A stretch of 12,275 bases of DNA from an uncultured Saprospiraceae bacterium (GCA_937959375.1 CALGLS010000068.1:1-12275), one strand, 5' to 3'. Positions 1 through 7,237 are shown, numbered from the stretch's first letter. The notes: generated from the sequence alone by a model not told the origin. Numbers and translations are program-made.

Positions 1-39
1 CTTGTAACTCAGGTGTATATTATTAAATTTGAGCAATTT

Positions 40-135
40 TGAATCGTTGAATTCTGAATTTTGAATCGTTGATTTTTGCCTTCTACCGTGTTAAGGGGAA
101 AATCAAAATTCCGAGTTCAACGATTCAACGATTCA
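40..135. repeat. Word-repeat palindrome (word gaatcgttga)
   Basis: The left arm has TGAATCGTTGAA at 40-51 and TGAATCGTTGA again at 62-72. The right arm has the reverse complement twice, TTCAACGATTCA at 116-127 and TCAACGATTCA at 125-135. The middle carries a weaker pair (GATTTT near 71, AAAATC near 100). Each arm therefore repeats the same word, and the whole can fold as a long imperfect hairpin. Its position suggests a 3' end structure of a gene lying to the left of the window, but that gene is not visible. Confidence 0.75.
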
Positions 136-210
136 TTATTATCCTTCTTTTACTCCGAATGAGCATTTAAAATAGACTTAATGTATATACAGTAGGCCAA
201 TAGGACAGGA

Positions 211-251
211 TAGAATTAGAATTAGAATTAGAATTGGAATTAGAATTAGAA
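211..251. repeat. Tandem hexamer array (tagaat)n
   Basis: About six to seven copies of the hexamer TAGAAT run head to tail, with one variant (TTGGAAT). The same word forms the arms of the palindrome at 8668-8825, but no complementary arm is visible here, so this may be a half element. It is followed directly by the hairpin at 254-270. Confidence 0.8.
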
Positions 252-253
252 CC

Positions 254-270
254 TGTCTGGCCGCCAGGCA
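254..270. repeat. GC-rich hairpin box TGTCTGG-ccg-CCAGGCA
   Basis: TGTCTGG (254-260) pairs with CCAGGCA (264-270) across a 3-nt loop with one G-T wobble. It is preceded by AC, giving ACCTGTCT. A similar ACCTGTCT...GCCAG box occurs in the centre of the palindrome at 1283-1410, which suggests a shared component of these elements. Confidence 0.55.
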
Positions 271-294
271 AGATTGGAATGCCCGTCAATCGTA

Positions 295-358
295 GGCTTC
301 TAGTTACGAAGCCCTCAAGAGCAGTAAGCACGAAGAAATGTAGTTTTCGTGATTGCTG
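295..358. other. Two adjacent hairpins upstream of the DUF2809 gene
   Basis: GGCTTC (295-300) pairs with GAAGCC (308-313). A second, longer stem pairs 322-334 (CAGTAAGCACGAA) with 346-358 (TTCGTGATTGCTG), 13 positions with one mismatch and one wobble. There is no run of T directly after either, so a terminator role is uncertain. They may lie in the 5' leader of the gene starting at 388. Confidence 0.45.
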
Positions 359-387
359 AGAAACCTAACTTTAATTAAAACCAAACT

Positions 388-774
388 GTGCTCACATTTA
401 GAAAAAACTACTTTTTACTCGCCATCATACTCTTTATTATCGAAGTATTGATCGGACTTTATGTCAAAGATAATTTCATTCGTCCTTATGGGGGTGACTA
501 CCTAGTTGTGATTTTGATTTATCTTTTTGTAAAAGCATTTTGGAAACAATCAGATCTAGTCATTGCTATTTCAGTATTGGTGTTTTCCTTTTGCGTAGAG
601 TTTGCACAATATTTTAAAATCGTAGAAGTACTGGGTTTAAAAGGCAATAGACTCGCCGAAATAGTTATCGGAACTTCTTATCATTGGCACGACTTAGTTG
701 CATATTTATTAGGTGTAATTACTGTTTATCTTTTAGACCAAAAATGGGGAAGCAGTTCGGTAACCACAGAATAG
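388..774 (+). CDS. DUF2809 family small integral membrane protein
   Basis: A 128-residue, very hydrophobic protein with about four membrane segments (roughly 8-25, 37-52, 57-76 and 100-117). The segment FIRPYGGDYLVVILIY near residues 30-45, the FAQYF near 72 and the closing W-H-D-L-V-A-Y-L-L-G around 100-109 match the DUF2809 family as I know it (conserved D-V-L, FxQ and DLxAYxxG blocks). Length is normal for that family. Its biochemical role is not known. The start is GTG at 388; no in-frame ATG comes before the first membrane segment. The next gene begins 54 bases after the stop, so the two could share a transcript. VanZ-type proteins look superficially similar but lack this block order. 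Confidence 0.72.
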   Translation: MLTFRKNYFLLAIILFIIEVLIGLYVKDNFIRPYGGDYLVVILIYLFVKAFWKQSDLVIAISVLVFSFCVEFAQYFKIVEVLGLKGNRLAEIVIGTSYHWHDLVAYLLGVITVYLLDQKWGSSSVTTE

Positions 775-805
775 GTGCCTCTGTTTTTCAAATCAAACAA
801 ATCTG

Positions 806-812
806 TATCTTG
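806..812 (+). promoter_or_regulatory. Weak candidate -7 box before the SRPBCC gene
   Basis: TATCTTG lies 16 bases before the ATG at 829, with a T-rich stretch (784-789) about 17 bases upstream that could serve as the -33 region. It only partly fits the Bacteroidota TAnnTTTG consensus, so co-transcription from the preceding gene is equally possible. Confidence 0.25.
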
Positions 813-828
813 CAAAAAAAATTAATCA

Positions 829-1278
829 ATGGATAAGAATTTAGTTGTTTCAAAATCAATTACCATCAAGGCTACTCCTCAACAAGTATGGGAAGTCATG
901 ACCAATCCGGAAAAGATCAAAGTTTATTTATACGGCACCGAAACCATCACAGATTGGAAAGTAGGTAGTCCTATAATTTTCCAAGGAGAATACGAAGGTA
1001 AAAGTTACAAAGACAAAGGAAACGTAATTGGCAACGTAGAAAATGAATTTCTTAAATACAACTACTGGAGCGGATTTTCTGGTTTGGATGACATTCCTGA
1101 AAACTACTCAGAGATTACTTACATCATACAAAAATTGAATAAGCATGAAGTCCAACTCTCTTGGTTACAACAAGGATTCGCCAACGAAGCCGGTCAACAA
1201 CATATGGAAGCTGGCTTACCGGATATGCTGAAAGATATTAAGAAACTTGTAGAGGGAAGTGAGATTAAGCTTTTATAG
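829..1278 (+). CDS. SRPBCC / AHSA1-type (START-like) domain protein
   Basis: A 149-residue soluble protein that is one START/Bet v1-like domain. The opening strand KSITIKATPQQVWEVMTNPEKI (residues 8-29), the W.VGS.I.F.GEYEG block (about 43-57), GNVI...LKYNYW (about 64-80), and a long C-terminal helix ending LPDMLKDIKKLVEG are the usual AHSA1/SRPBCC pattern, and the length fits a single-domain member. The fold forms a hydrophobic cavity that binds small ligands; the ligand of this member cannot be read from the sequence. Relatives are often called activator of Hsp90 ATPase homologues, but a chaperone role is not implied here. No signal peptide, so cytoplasmic. The stop is followed four bases later by a palindromic repeat that may end the transcript. 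Confidence 0.85.
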   Translation: MDKNLVVSKSITIKATPQQVWEVMTNPEKIKVYLYGTETITDWKVGSPIIFQGEYEGKSYKDKGNVIGNVENEFLKYNYWSGFSGLDDIPENYSEITYIIQKLNKHEVQLSWLQQGFANEAGQQHMEAGLPDMLKDIKKLVEGSEIKLL

Positions 1279-1282
1279 AGAA

Positions 1283-1410
1283 GAAGTCCGAAGATGAAAG
1301 TCCAAACCTGTCTAGCTGCACTGCCAGATAGAGACGGAAGTTTCACTCGATTACCACCTAGGACGAAACTCACATCAGACGAAAACTTCGGACTTCGGTC
1401 TTCGGACTTC
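1283..1410. repeat. Word-repeat palindrome (word gaagtccgaag), probable 3' end structure
   Basis: GAAGTCCGAAGA (1283-1294) is exactly complementary to TCTTCGGACTTC (1399-1410). Inside it AAGTCC (1298-1303) pairs with GGACTT (1390-1395), so the word occurs twice on each arm. The centre contains an ACCTGTCT...GCCAG box (1305-1325) and a further small stem, AGTTTC with GAAACT. It begins four bases behind the stop of the SRPBCC gene and ends about 60 bases before the M28 gene, so it plausibly separates the two transcripts. There is no T-run directly after the stem. Confidence 0.75.
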
Positions 1411-1470
1411 CGTCTTCACCTCCCCCTCCCTATTTAAAAATTTCAAAACATTTTAACAAAATACACCACA

Positions 1471-3033
1471 ATGAAAAAACTAGTCTACCTATTACTCCTT
1501 TTCGCCAGCAGCTATTCGCTTCAAGCGCAAGTTGCTGAAGCTGAAGTCGAAACAGCTATAGACGAGATCATCAAAAAACACGGCATGGACAAAAGCGAAG
1601 TCATGGAAATTGCCAGTTGGATCACCGATGTTTATGGACCACGACTTACTGGATCACCCAAACTTGACAAAGCAACTCAATGGGCAAAATCAGAGTTGGA
1701 AAGCTGGGGCATGAAAAATGTGCACTTAGAAGAATGGGGACCTTTTGGTAGAGGCTGGGAAATGACACATTTCGAAATGCACGCAACCGCGCCTTCCTAC
1801 TGGCCACTTATTGCTTATCCCAAAGCATGGTCACCTCCAGTTTCAGGAACAGGAGTGGTGGTCTATTTAGACATTCAAGATGAAAAAGATATTGCAAAAT
1901 ACCGTGGTAAATTATCTGGCAAATTTGTTTTGATGGACACCATCCGCGATGTGGACGAACCATTCAAAGCATTGGCAAAACGCCACAACGATGAAAGCTT
2001 ACTGAAATTAGCAAACGCAGGCCCTCCTACTCCTCGCCCTAGACGAAGAAATCGCGCTGGTGGTTTCAACCTCAACAAGGCTATTTGGAAAATGCTGGGT
2101 GAAGAAAAACCAATCGCAGTTTTAGATCGATCGTACAAAGGTGACATGGGAACTGTATTTGTTTCTGGTGCAAGAACGGGTAAAGGTCGCGCAAGAGATA
2201 ACGGCCAATATGTAGTACCCCAGGTTACCTTATCTGTTGAACACTACAACCGTATTTTCAGAATGATGCATAAAAACGTTCCAGTAGAATTAACGATTGA
2301 ACTTGGCGCGAAATACACCAACCCCGACGGCATGGAACACAACATCATTGCTGAAATTCCGGGAACAGACTTGAAAGACGAAGTCGTTATTTTTGGAGCC
2401 CACTTCGACTCCTGGCATACTGGAACTGGCGCAACCGATAATGGCGCAGGTTCTGCCGTTATGATGGAAGTCGCACGTATTCTGTTGCAAACCATTAAAG
2501 AAACAGGAATCAAACCACGTCGCACCATGCGCTTAGCTTTGTGGACTGGAGAGGAACAAGGATTACATGGTTCTCGTAGTTACGTAGGCAAACATTACGC
2601 TGAATTTGATTCCTTAGGTTGGACACCACAGTCATTAAAACCTGCACAAAAAACGGTTTCAGCTTATTACAATCTCGATAATGGAACTGGAAAAATTAGA
2701 GGGGTCTACCTACAAGGAAATAATGATGTTGGTCCAATCTTTAGAGAATGGTTAGAACCATTTGAAGAAATGGATGCCTCAACCTTAACATTAGGAAATA
2801 CAGGGGGAACCGACCACCTACCTTTTGATGGTGTTGGCATTCCTGGTTTTCAATTTATTCAAGAACCTATAGCGTATTTTTCTCGTACGCATCACTCCAA
2901 CATGGATAACTGGGACCACTTAGTGGCAGATGATTTGAAGCAAGCTGCTACCATTATTGCATACTTTGTTTGGCAAACTTCACAACGTGATGATATGCTA
3001 CCTCGAAAAGAAATTGATGAAGATTTGAGATAA
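1471..3033 (+). CDS. Secreted M28 family zinc metallopeptidase
   Basis: A 520-residue exported peptidase. Residues 1-20 are a signal peptide (KK, hydrophobic core, ending QAQ). Residues about 30-110 and 280-500 form the M28 catalytic domain, split by a PA-like insertion (about 110-275), as in plasma glutamate carboxypeptidase-type enzymes. Metal ligands and catalytic residues are readable: H311 in GAHFDSW, D323 in ATDNGAG, E361/E362 in TGEEQG, D403 in NLDNG, and H474 or H475 in RTHHSNMD. All are present, so it should be an active di-zinc aminopeptidase or carboxypeptidase; the substrate is unknown. An unusual Pro/Arg-rich stretch (residues 185-195) lies in the PA-like part. It has no T9SS sorting tail, so it probably stays in the periplasm or is membrane-associated. 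A strong hairpin follows the stop. Confidence 0.9.
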   Translation: MKKLVYLLLLFASSYSLQAQVAEAEVETAIDEIIKKHGMDKSEVMEIASWITDVYGPRLTGSPKLDKATQWAKSELESWGMKNVHLEEWGPFGRGWEMTHFEMHATAPSYWPLIAYPKAWSPPVSGTGVVVYLDIQDEKDIAKYRGKLSGKFVLMDTIRDVDEPFKALAKRHNDESLLKLANAGPPTPRPRRRNRAGGFNLNKAIWKMLGEEKPIAVLDRSYKGDMGTVFVSGARTGKGRARDNGQYVVPQVTLSVEHYNRIFRMMHKNVPVELTIELGAKYTNPDGMEHNIIAEIPGTDLKDEVVIFGAHFDSWHTGTGATDNGAGSAVMMEVARILLQTIKETGIKPRRTMRLALWTGEEQGLHGSRSYVGKHYAEFDSLGWTPQSLKPAQKTVSAYYNLDNGTGKIRGVYLQGNNDVGPIFREWLEPFEEMDASTLTLGNTGGTDHLPFDGVGIPGFQFIQEPIAYFSRTHHSNMDNWDHLVADDLKQAATIIAYFVWQTSQRDDMLPRKEIDEDLR

Positions 3034-3055
3034 ATGACCTTAAATTATTCCGAAT

Positions 3056-3078
3056 ATTCTTTTGAACCTTAAAAGAAT
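3056..3078 (+). other. Small hairpin behind the M28 gene
   Basis: ATTCTTTT (3056-3063) pairs with AAAAGAAT (3071-3078) over a 7-nt loop. It lies 23 bases behind the stop and directly before the larger terminator at 3081-3146; it may simply be part of the same 3' end structure. Confidence 0.4.
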
Positions 3079-3080
3079 CA

Positions 3081-3154
3081 AAAAGGAACAAAAGCTCCAG
3101 CGAATTCCCACCATTATTCTTATAGCTGCGAACTTTTGTTCCTTTTAAATTTTT
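3081..3154 (+). terminator. Intrinsic terminator of the M28 peptidase gene
   Basis: AAAAGGAACAAAAG (3081-3094) is perfectly complementary to CTTTTGTTCCTTTT (3133-3146), and CAGC (3098-3101) can extend the stem with GCTG near 3125. The right arm is followed by AAATTTTT, giving a U-rich tail. The loop is long, but no coding sequence competes for the region. Confidence 0.7.
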
Positions 3155-3288
3155 GTAGACCAAACACCTGAACTTACGCTCGCCCTTATGCGATAACTTT
3201 AAACGAAAAAAGTTATAAAAAAGCACAAAAAGGAAGAATTGACAAATCCTCGGGAAATATAGCCCATCTCTCCCCTTCTTTTTACCCC

Positions 3289-3296
3289 CATCTTTG
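3289..3296 (+). promoter_or_regulatory. Candidate -7 box of the CMD-family gene
   Basis: CATCTTTG matches seven of eight positions of the Bacteroidota -7 consensus TAnnTTTG. It would give an untranslated leader of about 75 bases before the ATG at 3378. No clear TTTG -33 element is visible at the right distance. Confidence 0.35.
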
Positions 3297-3377
3297 TATT
3301 GTATTTTTTAACTAAGAAATGTTTTCGAACAAAAAAGAAAATATCTCAATATTCTAAATCACTAAAATAAAATTACA

Positions 3378-3926
3378 ATGACAAATTTTAAAGTTCCAAC
3401 AAGAGAGGAAGTATCTGAAACTAATCAATCAATTCTTGATAAATTAAAAAGCCAGTTAGGCTTTGTTCCAAATCTATTTGCCTACTTCACAAAAAGTGAA
3501 ACAGCACTAGGCGACATTCTTACTTTCTCAGGACGCAAGACATCGCTTTCAAATAAAGAAAAAGAAATTGTAAATCTAGTTACTTCGCAAATTAACGGTT
3601 GCGCTTATTGCAAGGCAGCACACACTACATTCGGTAAAATGAATGGCTTCACTGAAAGTCAACTACTTGAAATAAGAAGCGGTGTTATCTCTTTTGATGA
3701 CAAGTATAATGCTTTAGCACAATTTACTTCAGCTATCGTTAATAATAAAGGAAAAGTTTCAAATGAAGCAAAAGAAGCTTTCTTAAACGCTGGATACACT
3801 GAAGCAAGTTTGGTAGATCTAGTAATGCTTATCGGTGACAAAATAGTAAGTAACTACCTACACAATATCACACAGATTCCAGTTGACTTTCCAGCTGCAC
3901 CAGTATTGGAGACGGCAAATGTTTAA
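3378..3926 (+). CDS. Carboxymuconolactone decarboxylase (CMD)/AhpD-like family protein
   Basis: A 182-residue soluble all-helical protein. The signature is E63...SQINGCAYCKAAHT: C75 and C78 form a CxxC pair and H82 follows, with E63 one helix upstream, the arrangement of the AhpD-type alkylhydroperoxidase site. Known members reduce peroxides through this disulfide or act as decarboxylases; this arrangement favours the redox type. The N-terminal part (residues 1-45, with SQLGFVPNLFAYF) and the C-terminal helix with NYLHNITQIPVDFPA are typical of the uncharacterised peroxidase-related branch. The gene is alone, with hairpins on its 3' side, and no AhpC or reductase gene is near. The exact substrate is not inferable. 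Confidence 0.87.
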   Translation: MTNFKVPTREEVSETNQSILDKLKSQLGFVPNLFAYFTKSETALGDILTFSGRKTSLSNKEKEIVNLVTSQINGCAYCKAAHTTFGKMNGFTESQLLEIRSGVISFDDKYNALAQFTSAIVNNKGKVSNEAKEAFLNAGYTEASLVDLVMLIGDKIVSNYLHNITQIPVDFPAAPVLETANV

Positions 3927-3983
3927 TGCATTCGTACCTCTAATAGAAACTAACCAGAGTTGAAATACTCGTTGATTATATAG

Positions 3984-4015
3984 CCCAAATAACTGAGGTT
4001 TGGGTCACATGACCC
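3984..4015. other. Overlapping alternative hairpins
   Basis: CCCAAA (3984-3989) can pair with TTTGGG (3999-4004), or GGGTCA (4002-4007) can pair with TGACCC (4010-4015). The two stems share GGG and exclude each other. They lie about 60 bases behind the CMD-family gene. Confidence 0.45.
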
Positions 4016-4040
4016 TATAATAACCCAACATTGATTGTTT

Positions 4041-4082
4041 CAGAGCCATTCTCAGATTTTTCTCATAGTCTGAGAGGCTCTG
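4041..4082 (+). terminator. Candidate terminator of the CMD-family gene
   Basis: CAGAGCC (4041-4047) pairs with GGCTCTG (4076-4082), and TCTCAGA (4050-4056) pairs with TCTGAGA (4069-4075), with a two-base bulge (AT) on the left arm. The stem is strong, but the following sequence is not a clean T-run (TTGGAATCATTTTCC), so it may be a 3' end stabiliser rather than a terminator. Confidence 0.5.
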
Positions 4083-4211
4083 TTGGAATCATTTTCCAAA
4101 AAACTAAAAACTCTAAATAGTATCCAGAAGGTTAAAATGTTTTCTTTGGTTTTCAATCTCAAATCAACAATACAAAATAACAGTTTAGTAATAGGTTTTA
4201 TAAAGGAAATT

Positions 4212-4248
4212 GCACTCTTGCACTTCATTGTGTTTGAGTGCTTTTTTT
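4212..4248 (+). terminator. Rho-independent terminator-like hairpin with T7 tail
   Basis: GCACTC (4212-4217) pairs with GAGTGC (4236-4241), directly followed by seven T. A second GCACT at 4220-4224 offers an alternative right-arm partner. It lies almost 290 bases behind the nearest stop and about 230 before the next start, so it may end a short untranslated transcript or a read-through transcript of the CMD gene. Confidence 0.6.
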
Positions 4249-4480
4249 ATGAAATAAAATTTTAAACCATCAATTACCCTTGTTTTTTTGCTAATTCCTT
4301 TACCCTTTTCAAAGCTTTTTCTTATCTCATTTCTTCCAATCATTTATTTACTGTATTTTAACACTTAAGGTATAAGTTAGAAGTTGTTTAGAAATGGAGA
4401 TTGAAATTTCTTGTAAATCATCATTCTATTTTAAATCAACTTCTTTGTTAAGGATTCCTCCAAAAATTAAAAATTAAAAC

Positions 4481-7237
4481 ATGAATAAAAATTTACTCCC
4501 GATAGTATTGCTACTGAGCCTTTTCAGCTACAGCTCTTTTGCCCAAGTACTCATCAACGAATACTCAGCTGCCAATCTCGAAAACTTTCTTGACGACTAT
4601 GGCAGAACCGAAGATTGGATAGAGCTTTACAACCAAGGAACTACTGCGGTCGACCTAGGCGGTTGGCACCTTTCTGACAAAGAAGACAATCCTACCAAAT
4701 GGGTCATACCCGCTGGAACTACGATTCCTGCAAACGGACATCTCGTTTTTTGGTGTTCAGGTAGAGACCGCGTCAACGGTAGCAGTTACCACACTAATTT
4801 CAAATTATCACAAACCAAGGATAATGAGTATGTAAGTCTAGCGGATGCATCTGGCACAGTCATCAATGTCTTTCAAATTGAAATCAATCATGTCGAGCAT
4901 TCAAGATCTCGAGAAACTGATGGAAGTAACAACTGGCGCATTTGTACAGCACCTACTCCCGGTACTTCCAACGATGGATCTCCACAAGCAAATGGCTATA
5001 CCCAAGCACCTACTATAAATGTAGCAGCCGGATTTTATGATACAGATCAAATCGTAAGCATTACCAATAACGAACCGAATTCAATACTTCGATTTACGGT
5101 TGACGGAACCAATCCAACGACGTCTTCACCAGAGTATTCAGGCCCTTTATTAATTGAGTCAACAACTGTTCTAAAAGCACAATCTTTTAGCAACGATCCA
5201 ACCATTCTTTTAGGTAAGATGGATTTCAATACTTATTTTATCAACGAGGAATATTCTCTAGCGGTGTTCTCAGTTGCTGCAGATCAAGTCATCGAATTGG
5301 CAAACGGAAATGGCCCTTTGATCCCAATTGGTTCACTTGAATATTTTAATACCAATCAAGAAAGAGAGGCTACTTCTTTTGGAAGTCTTAATCGTCACGG
5401 ACAAGATTCATGGGTATTGCCTCACAGAAGTTTGGACTGGATTTCTAGAGATGAAATGGGATACTCTAGAGCGGTACAAGCTCCTATATTTTCTTACTCT
5501 GATAGAGATTCTTATCAAAAATTTATGTTCAGAAACTCTGGAGATGACAACTATCCAGCGCTACCTGACGCAAACCATGAAGGGGCTACACACATCCGTG
5601 ATGAATACGTTCAAACACTTGGACAAGAAGGTGGCATGGAACTCGACACACGTGCAGTAGAACGGGTTGTTCTTTTCCTTAACGGACAATACTGGGGTGT
5701 TTACGGCATGCGTGAACGTCCTGTTGACCATGATTACACCGATGAATATTACGACCAAGGAAAATACGAAATCCAATATCTTTCCACTTGGGGTGATACT
5801 GAAATTGAATATGGTGGTAATCGCGCACAAAACGAATGGATCGCCTTTCGTGATTTCATTTTGAGCAATGATATGAGCGATGAAGCAAACTATCAAATTG
5901 CTGATGATAGTCTCAACACATTAAGTTTGATTGATTACATGATCGTCAACCTCAATGTAGTAGCTTCCGATTGGCTCAACTACAACACCGGCTGGTGGCG
6001 TGGACTTAACCCCGATGGCAAACATAAAAAGTGGGGTTACATTCTTTGGGATTTAGACGCAACTTTTGATTACTACATTAACTACAGTGGTGTTCCAAAT
6101 ACGAATCCAGATGCAGTTCCTTGTGATCTTGAAGCGATTGGAGAATACATGGATGAGTTTTTTGATAATGATGGAGTGCCACCAAACCCTGCAGATTGCA
6201 ACACCATTGCAAATGGTTCAAGTCCCTATCCTGCTACCGACAGTATTTACGGATGGGTTATTTCTGTAGATGACTATTGTTGCAACACTGATTGGGACAA
6301 CATTTGTCAAACCCAGTATGATAATTACCTTGACGGAACAAATCCTCCTCCCCCTCCGCCAACTATTGGTGATGTAGGACGACATGAGAAGATATTTTTC
6401 AAACTGCTAAATGAGAATCCTACCTTCAAACAGCTCTATTATTCTCGCCAAGCAGATATGATGAATACAGTTTTTAGTTGTGAAAACATGATCAACACAC
6501 TTGATGAAATGCTAGCTGTTATTGAACCAGAAATGCCGCGGCAGATTAATCGCTGGGGAGGAACACTCACTGAGTGGGAAGACAACGTTCAAGACTTGAG
6601 AGATTTCATTGAAGAGCGTTGTACCTTATTAGATGACGGAATGTTGGATTGCTATGACGAGCTTACAGGTCCTTATCAAGTTACCTTGATGACACAGCCA
6701 GATGGCATTGGTGAGATTGATTTCAATACACTTGACATTGAAGAATTCCCTTGGGTTGGAAATTACTTTGGTGGTATGGAAAACAAGATAAAAGCAAAAG
6801 TATTTGATGAATATGAAATGGATTGGTCATTCAGTCATTGGGTGAGTACAAGTGGTAATGTTATTTTGCCAAATGAGTTAGAACGCAAGGCAACACTTAC
6901 CCTTACACAAGGCGATACACTAATAGCTGTATTCTCAAGTCCAACCTCAGTCAATGATTTAGATCAAGAAATTGGTTTGAGTGTATTCCCAAACCCTACT
7001 CAAGATCGCTTGATGCTGACTTATGATTTAGAAAAAGGTCGTGATGTATCGATAGAATTGCATTCTACTTTAGGACAACAACTAGCTGTTTTTGGTGAGG
7101 CAAGTGGTTATAAAAATGCTGGTGAGCATCGAGTAGATTTATCGCTAGATGCGCTCGGAATTCGTTCTGGAATGTACTTTTTGGTGTTAAGAGCAGATGA
7201 CAAATCTGTCATTCGAAAAGTTACTATTTTGGATTAA
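4481..7237 (+). CDS. Secreted lamin-tail / CotH-kinase protein with T9SS sorting tail
   Basis: A 918-residue exported multidomain protein. Signal peptide 1-21 (ends SFA). Lamin-tail domain about 22-165 (LINEYSAAN, EDWIELYN, GWHLSD). Chitobiase C-terminal-like beta-sandwich about 175-250 (FTVDGTNPTTSSPEYSGPL). CotH-like region about 295-715: NGQYWGVYGMRERP (401-414) corresponds to the GxYxxxE loop, ASDWLNYNTGWWRG (495-508) and KWGYILWDLDATFDYY (517-532) to the later conserved blocks. CotH family members are atypical protein kinases; activity here is inferred only. An inserted cysteine module (about 545-630) with CC..WD..C and a six-proline linker follows. About 731-820 resembles a divergent InlB-type repeat (FSHWVS...TLTQGDTLIAVF). 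Residues 830-918 are a type A T9SS sorting domain (FPNP at 836-839, SGMYFLVLRAD). It should be exported by T9SS and either surface-anchored or released. Confidence 0.88.
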   Translation: MNKNLLPIVLLLSLFSYSSFAQVLINEYSAANLENFLDDYGRTEDWIELYNQGTTAVDLGGWHLSDKEDNPTKWVIPAGTTIPANGHLVFWCSGRDRVNGSSYHTNFKLSQTKDNEYVSLADASGTVINVFQIEINHVEHSRSRETDGSNNWRICTAPTPGTSNDGSPQANGYTQAPTINVAAGFYDTDQIVSITNNEPNSILRFTVDGTNPTTSSPEYSGPLLIESTTVLKAQSFSNDPTILLGKMDFNTYFINEEYSLAVFSVAADQVIELANGNGPLIPIGSLEYFNTNQEREATSFGSLNRHGQDSWVLPHRSLDWISRDEMGYSRAVQAPIFSYSDRDSYQKFMFRNSGDDNYPALPDANHEGATHIRDEYVQTLGQEGGMELDTRAVERVVLFLNGQYWGVYGMRERPVDHDYTDEYYDQGKYEIQYLSTWGDTEIEYGGNRAQNEWIAFRDFILSNDMSDEANYQIADDSLNTLSLIDYMIVNLNVVASDWLNYNTGWWRGLNPDGKHKKWGYILWDLDATFDYYINYSGVPNTNPDAVPCDLEAIGEYMDEFFDNDGVPPNPADCNTIANGSSPYPATDSIYGWVISVDDYCCNTDWDNICQTQYDNYLDGTNPPPPPPTIGDVGRHEKIFFKLLNENPTFKQLYYSRQADMMNTVFSCENMINTLDEMLAVIEPEMPRQINRWGGTLTEWEDNVQDLRDFIEERCTLLDDGMLDCYDELTGPYQVTLMTQPDGIGEIDFNTLDIEEFPWVGNYFGGMENKIKAKVFDEYEMDWSFSHWVSTSGNVILPNELERKATLTLTQGDTLIAVFSSPTSVNDLDQEIGLSVFPNPTQDRLMLTYDLEKGRDVSIELHSTLGQQLAVFGEASGYKNAGEHRVDLSLDALGIRSGMYFLVLRADDKSVIRKVTILD

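Larger units (their letters stand above)
1..387. other. Non-coding, repeat-rich region upstream of the DUF2809 gene
   Basis: I see no convincing coding sequence here. The stretch holds, in order, a palindromic repeat (40-135), a hexamer array with an attached GC-rich hairpin (211-270), and two further hairpins (295-313 and 322-358). Any gene to the left must end before or at the window edge. The last 30 bases before the first gene are A/T-rich with no Shine-Dalgarno sequence, as is usual in Bacteroidota. Confidence 0.7.
3034..3377. other. Intergenic region between M28 and CMD-family genes
   Basis: It holds the small hairpin and terminator behind the M28 gene, another hairpin (ATAACTTT at 3193-3200 with AAAGTTAT at 3209-3216), and a putative -7 box at 3289-3296. 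A minus-strand reading frame overlaps the end of the M28 gene and this gap, but it is low-complexity and runs through the terminator stems, so I do not call it. Confidence 0.55.
3927..4480. other. Hairpin-rich intergenic region before the CotH gene
   Basis: No supported gene. It contains three structured areas (3984-4015, 4041-4082, 4212-4248) and then an AT-rich 5' region. A 60-residue reading frame at 4083-4265 runs through the terminator at 4212-4248, has an unremarkable composition and no recognisable family, so I treat it as chance. A distant pair, AGAAGTTG (4379-4386) with CAACTTCT (4437-4444), could fold the leader of the CotH gene. Confidence 0.6.

Noticed and set aside
211..251. Hexamer array considered as a CRISPR-like or iteron array
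   Set aside because: Units are head-to-tail with no spacers, are only 6 bases long, and no cas or replication-initiator gene is near.
388..774. VanZ-like protein as an alternative call
   Set aside because: Length and multiple membrane helices fit, but the FIRPYGGDYLVV and DLVAYLLG blocks fit DUF2809 better.
1875..2528. Minus-strand reading frames inside the M28 gene
   Set aside because: Shadows of a well-conserved gene on the other strand; the M28 frame carries all the metal-ligand motifs.
2954..3226. 90-residue minus-strand reading frame overlapping the end of the M28 gene
   Set aside because: It is antisense to conserved M28 codons, continues through the terminator stems, has a low-complexity composition and shows no recognisable domain.
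4083..4265. 60-residue + strand reading frame in the gap before the CotH gene
   Set aside because: It runs through a clear terminator hairpin and T-run (4212-4248), has no family resemblance and no start signals.
5047..6269. Several 60-111 residue frames on both strands inside the CotH-protein gene
   Set aside because: All overlap the continuous 918-residue frame, which has clear domain order and sorting signals.
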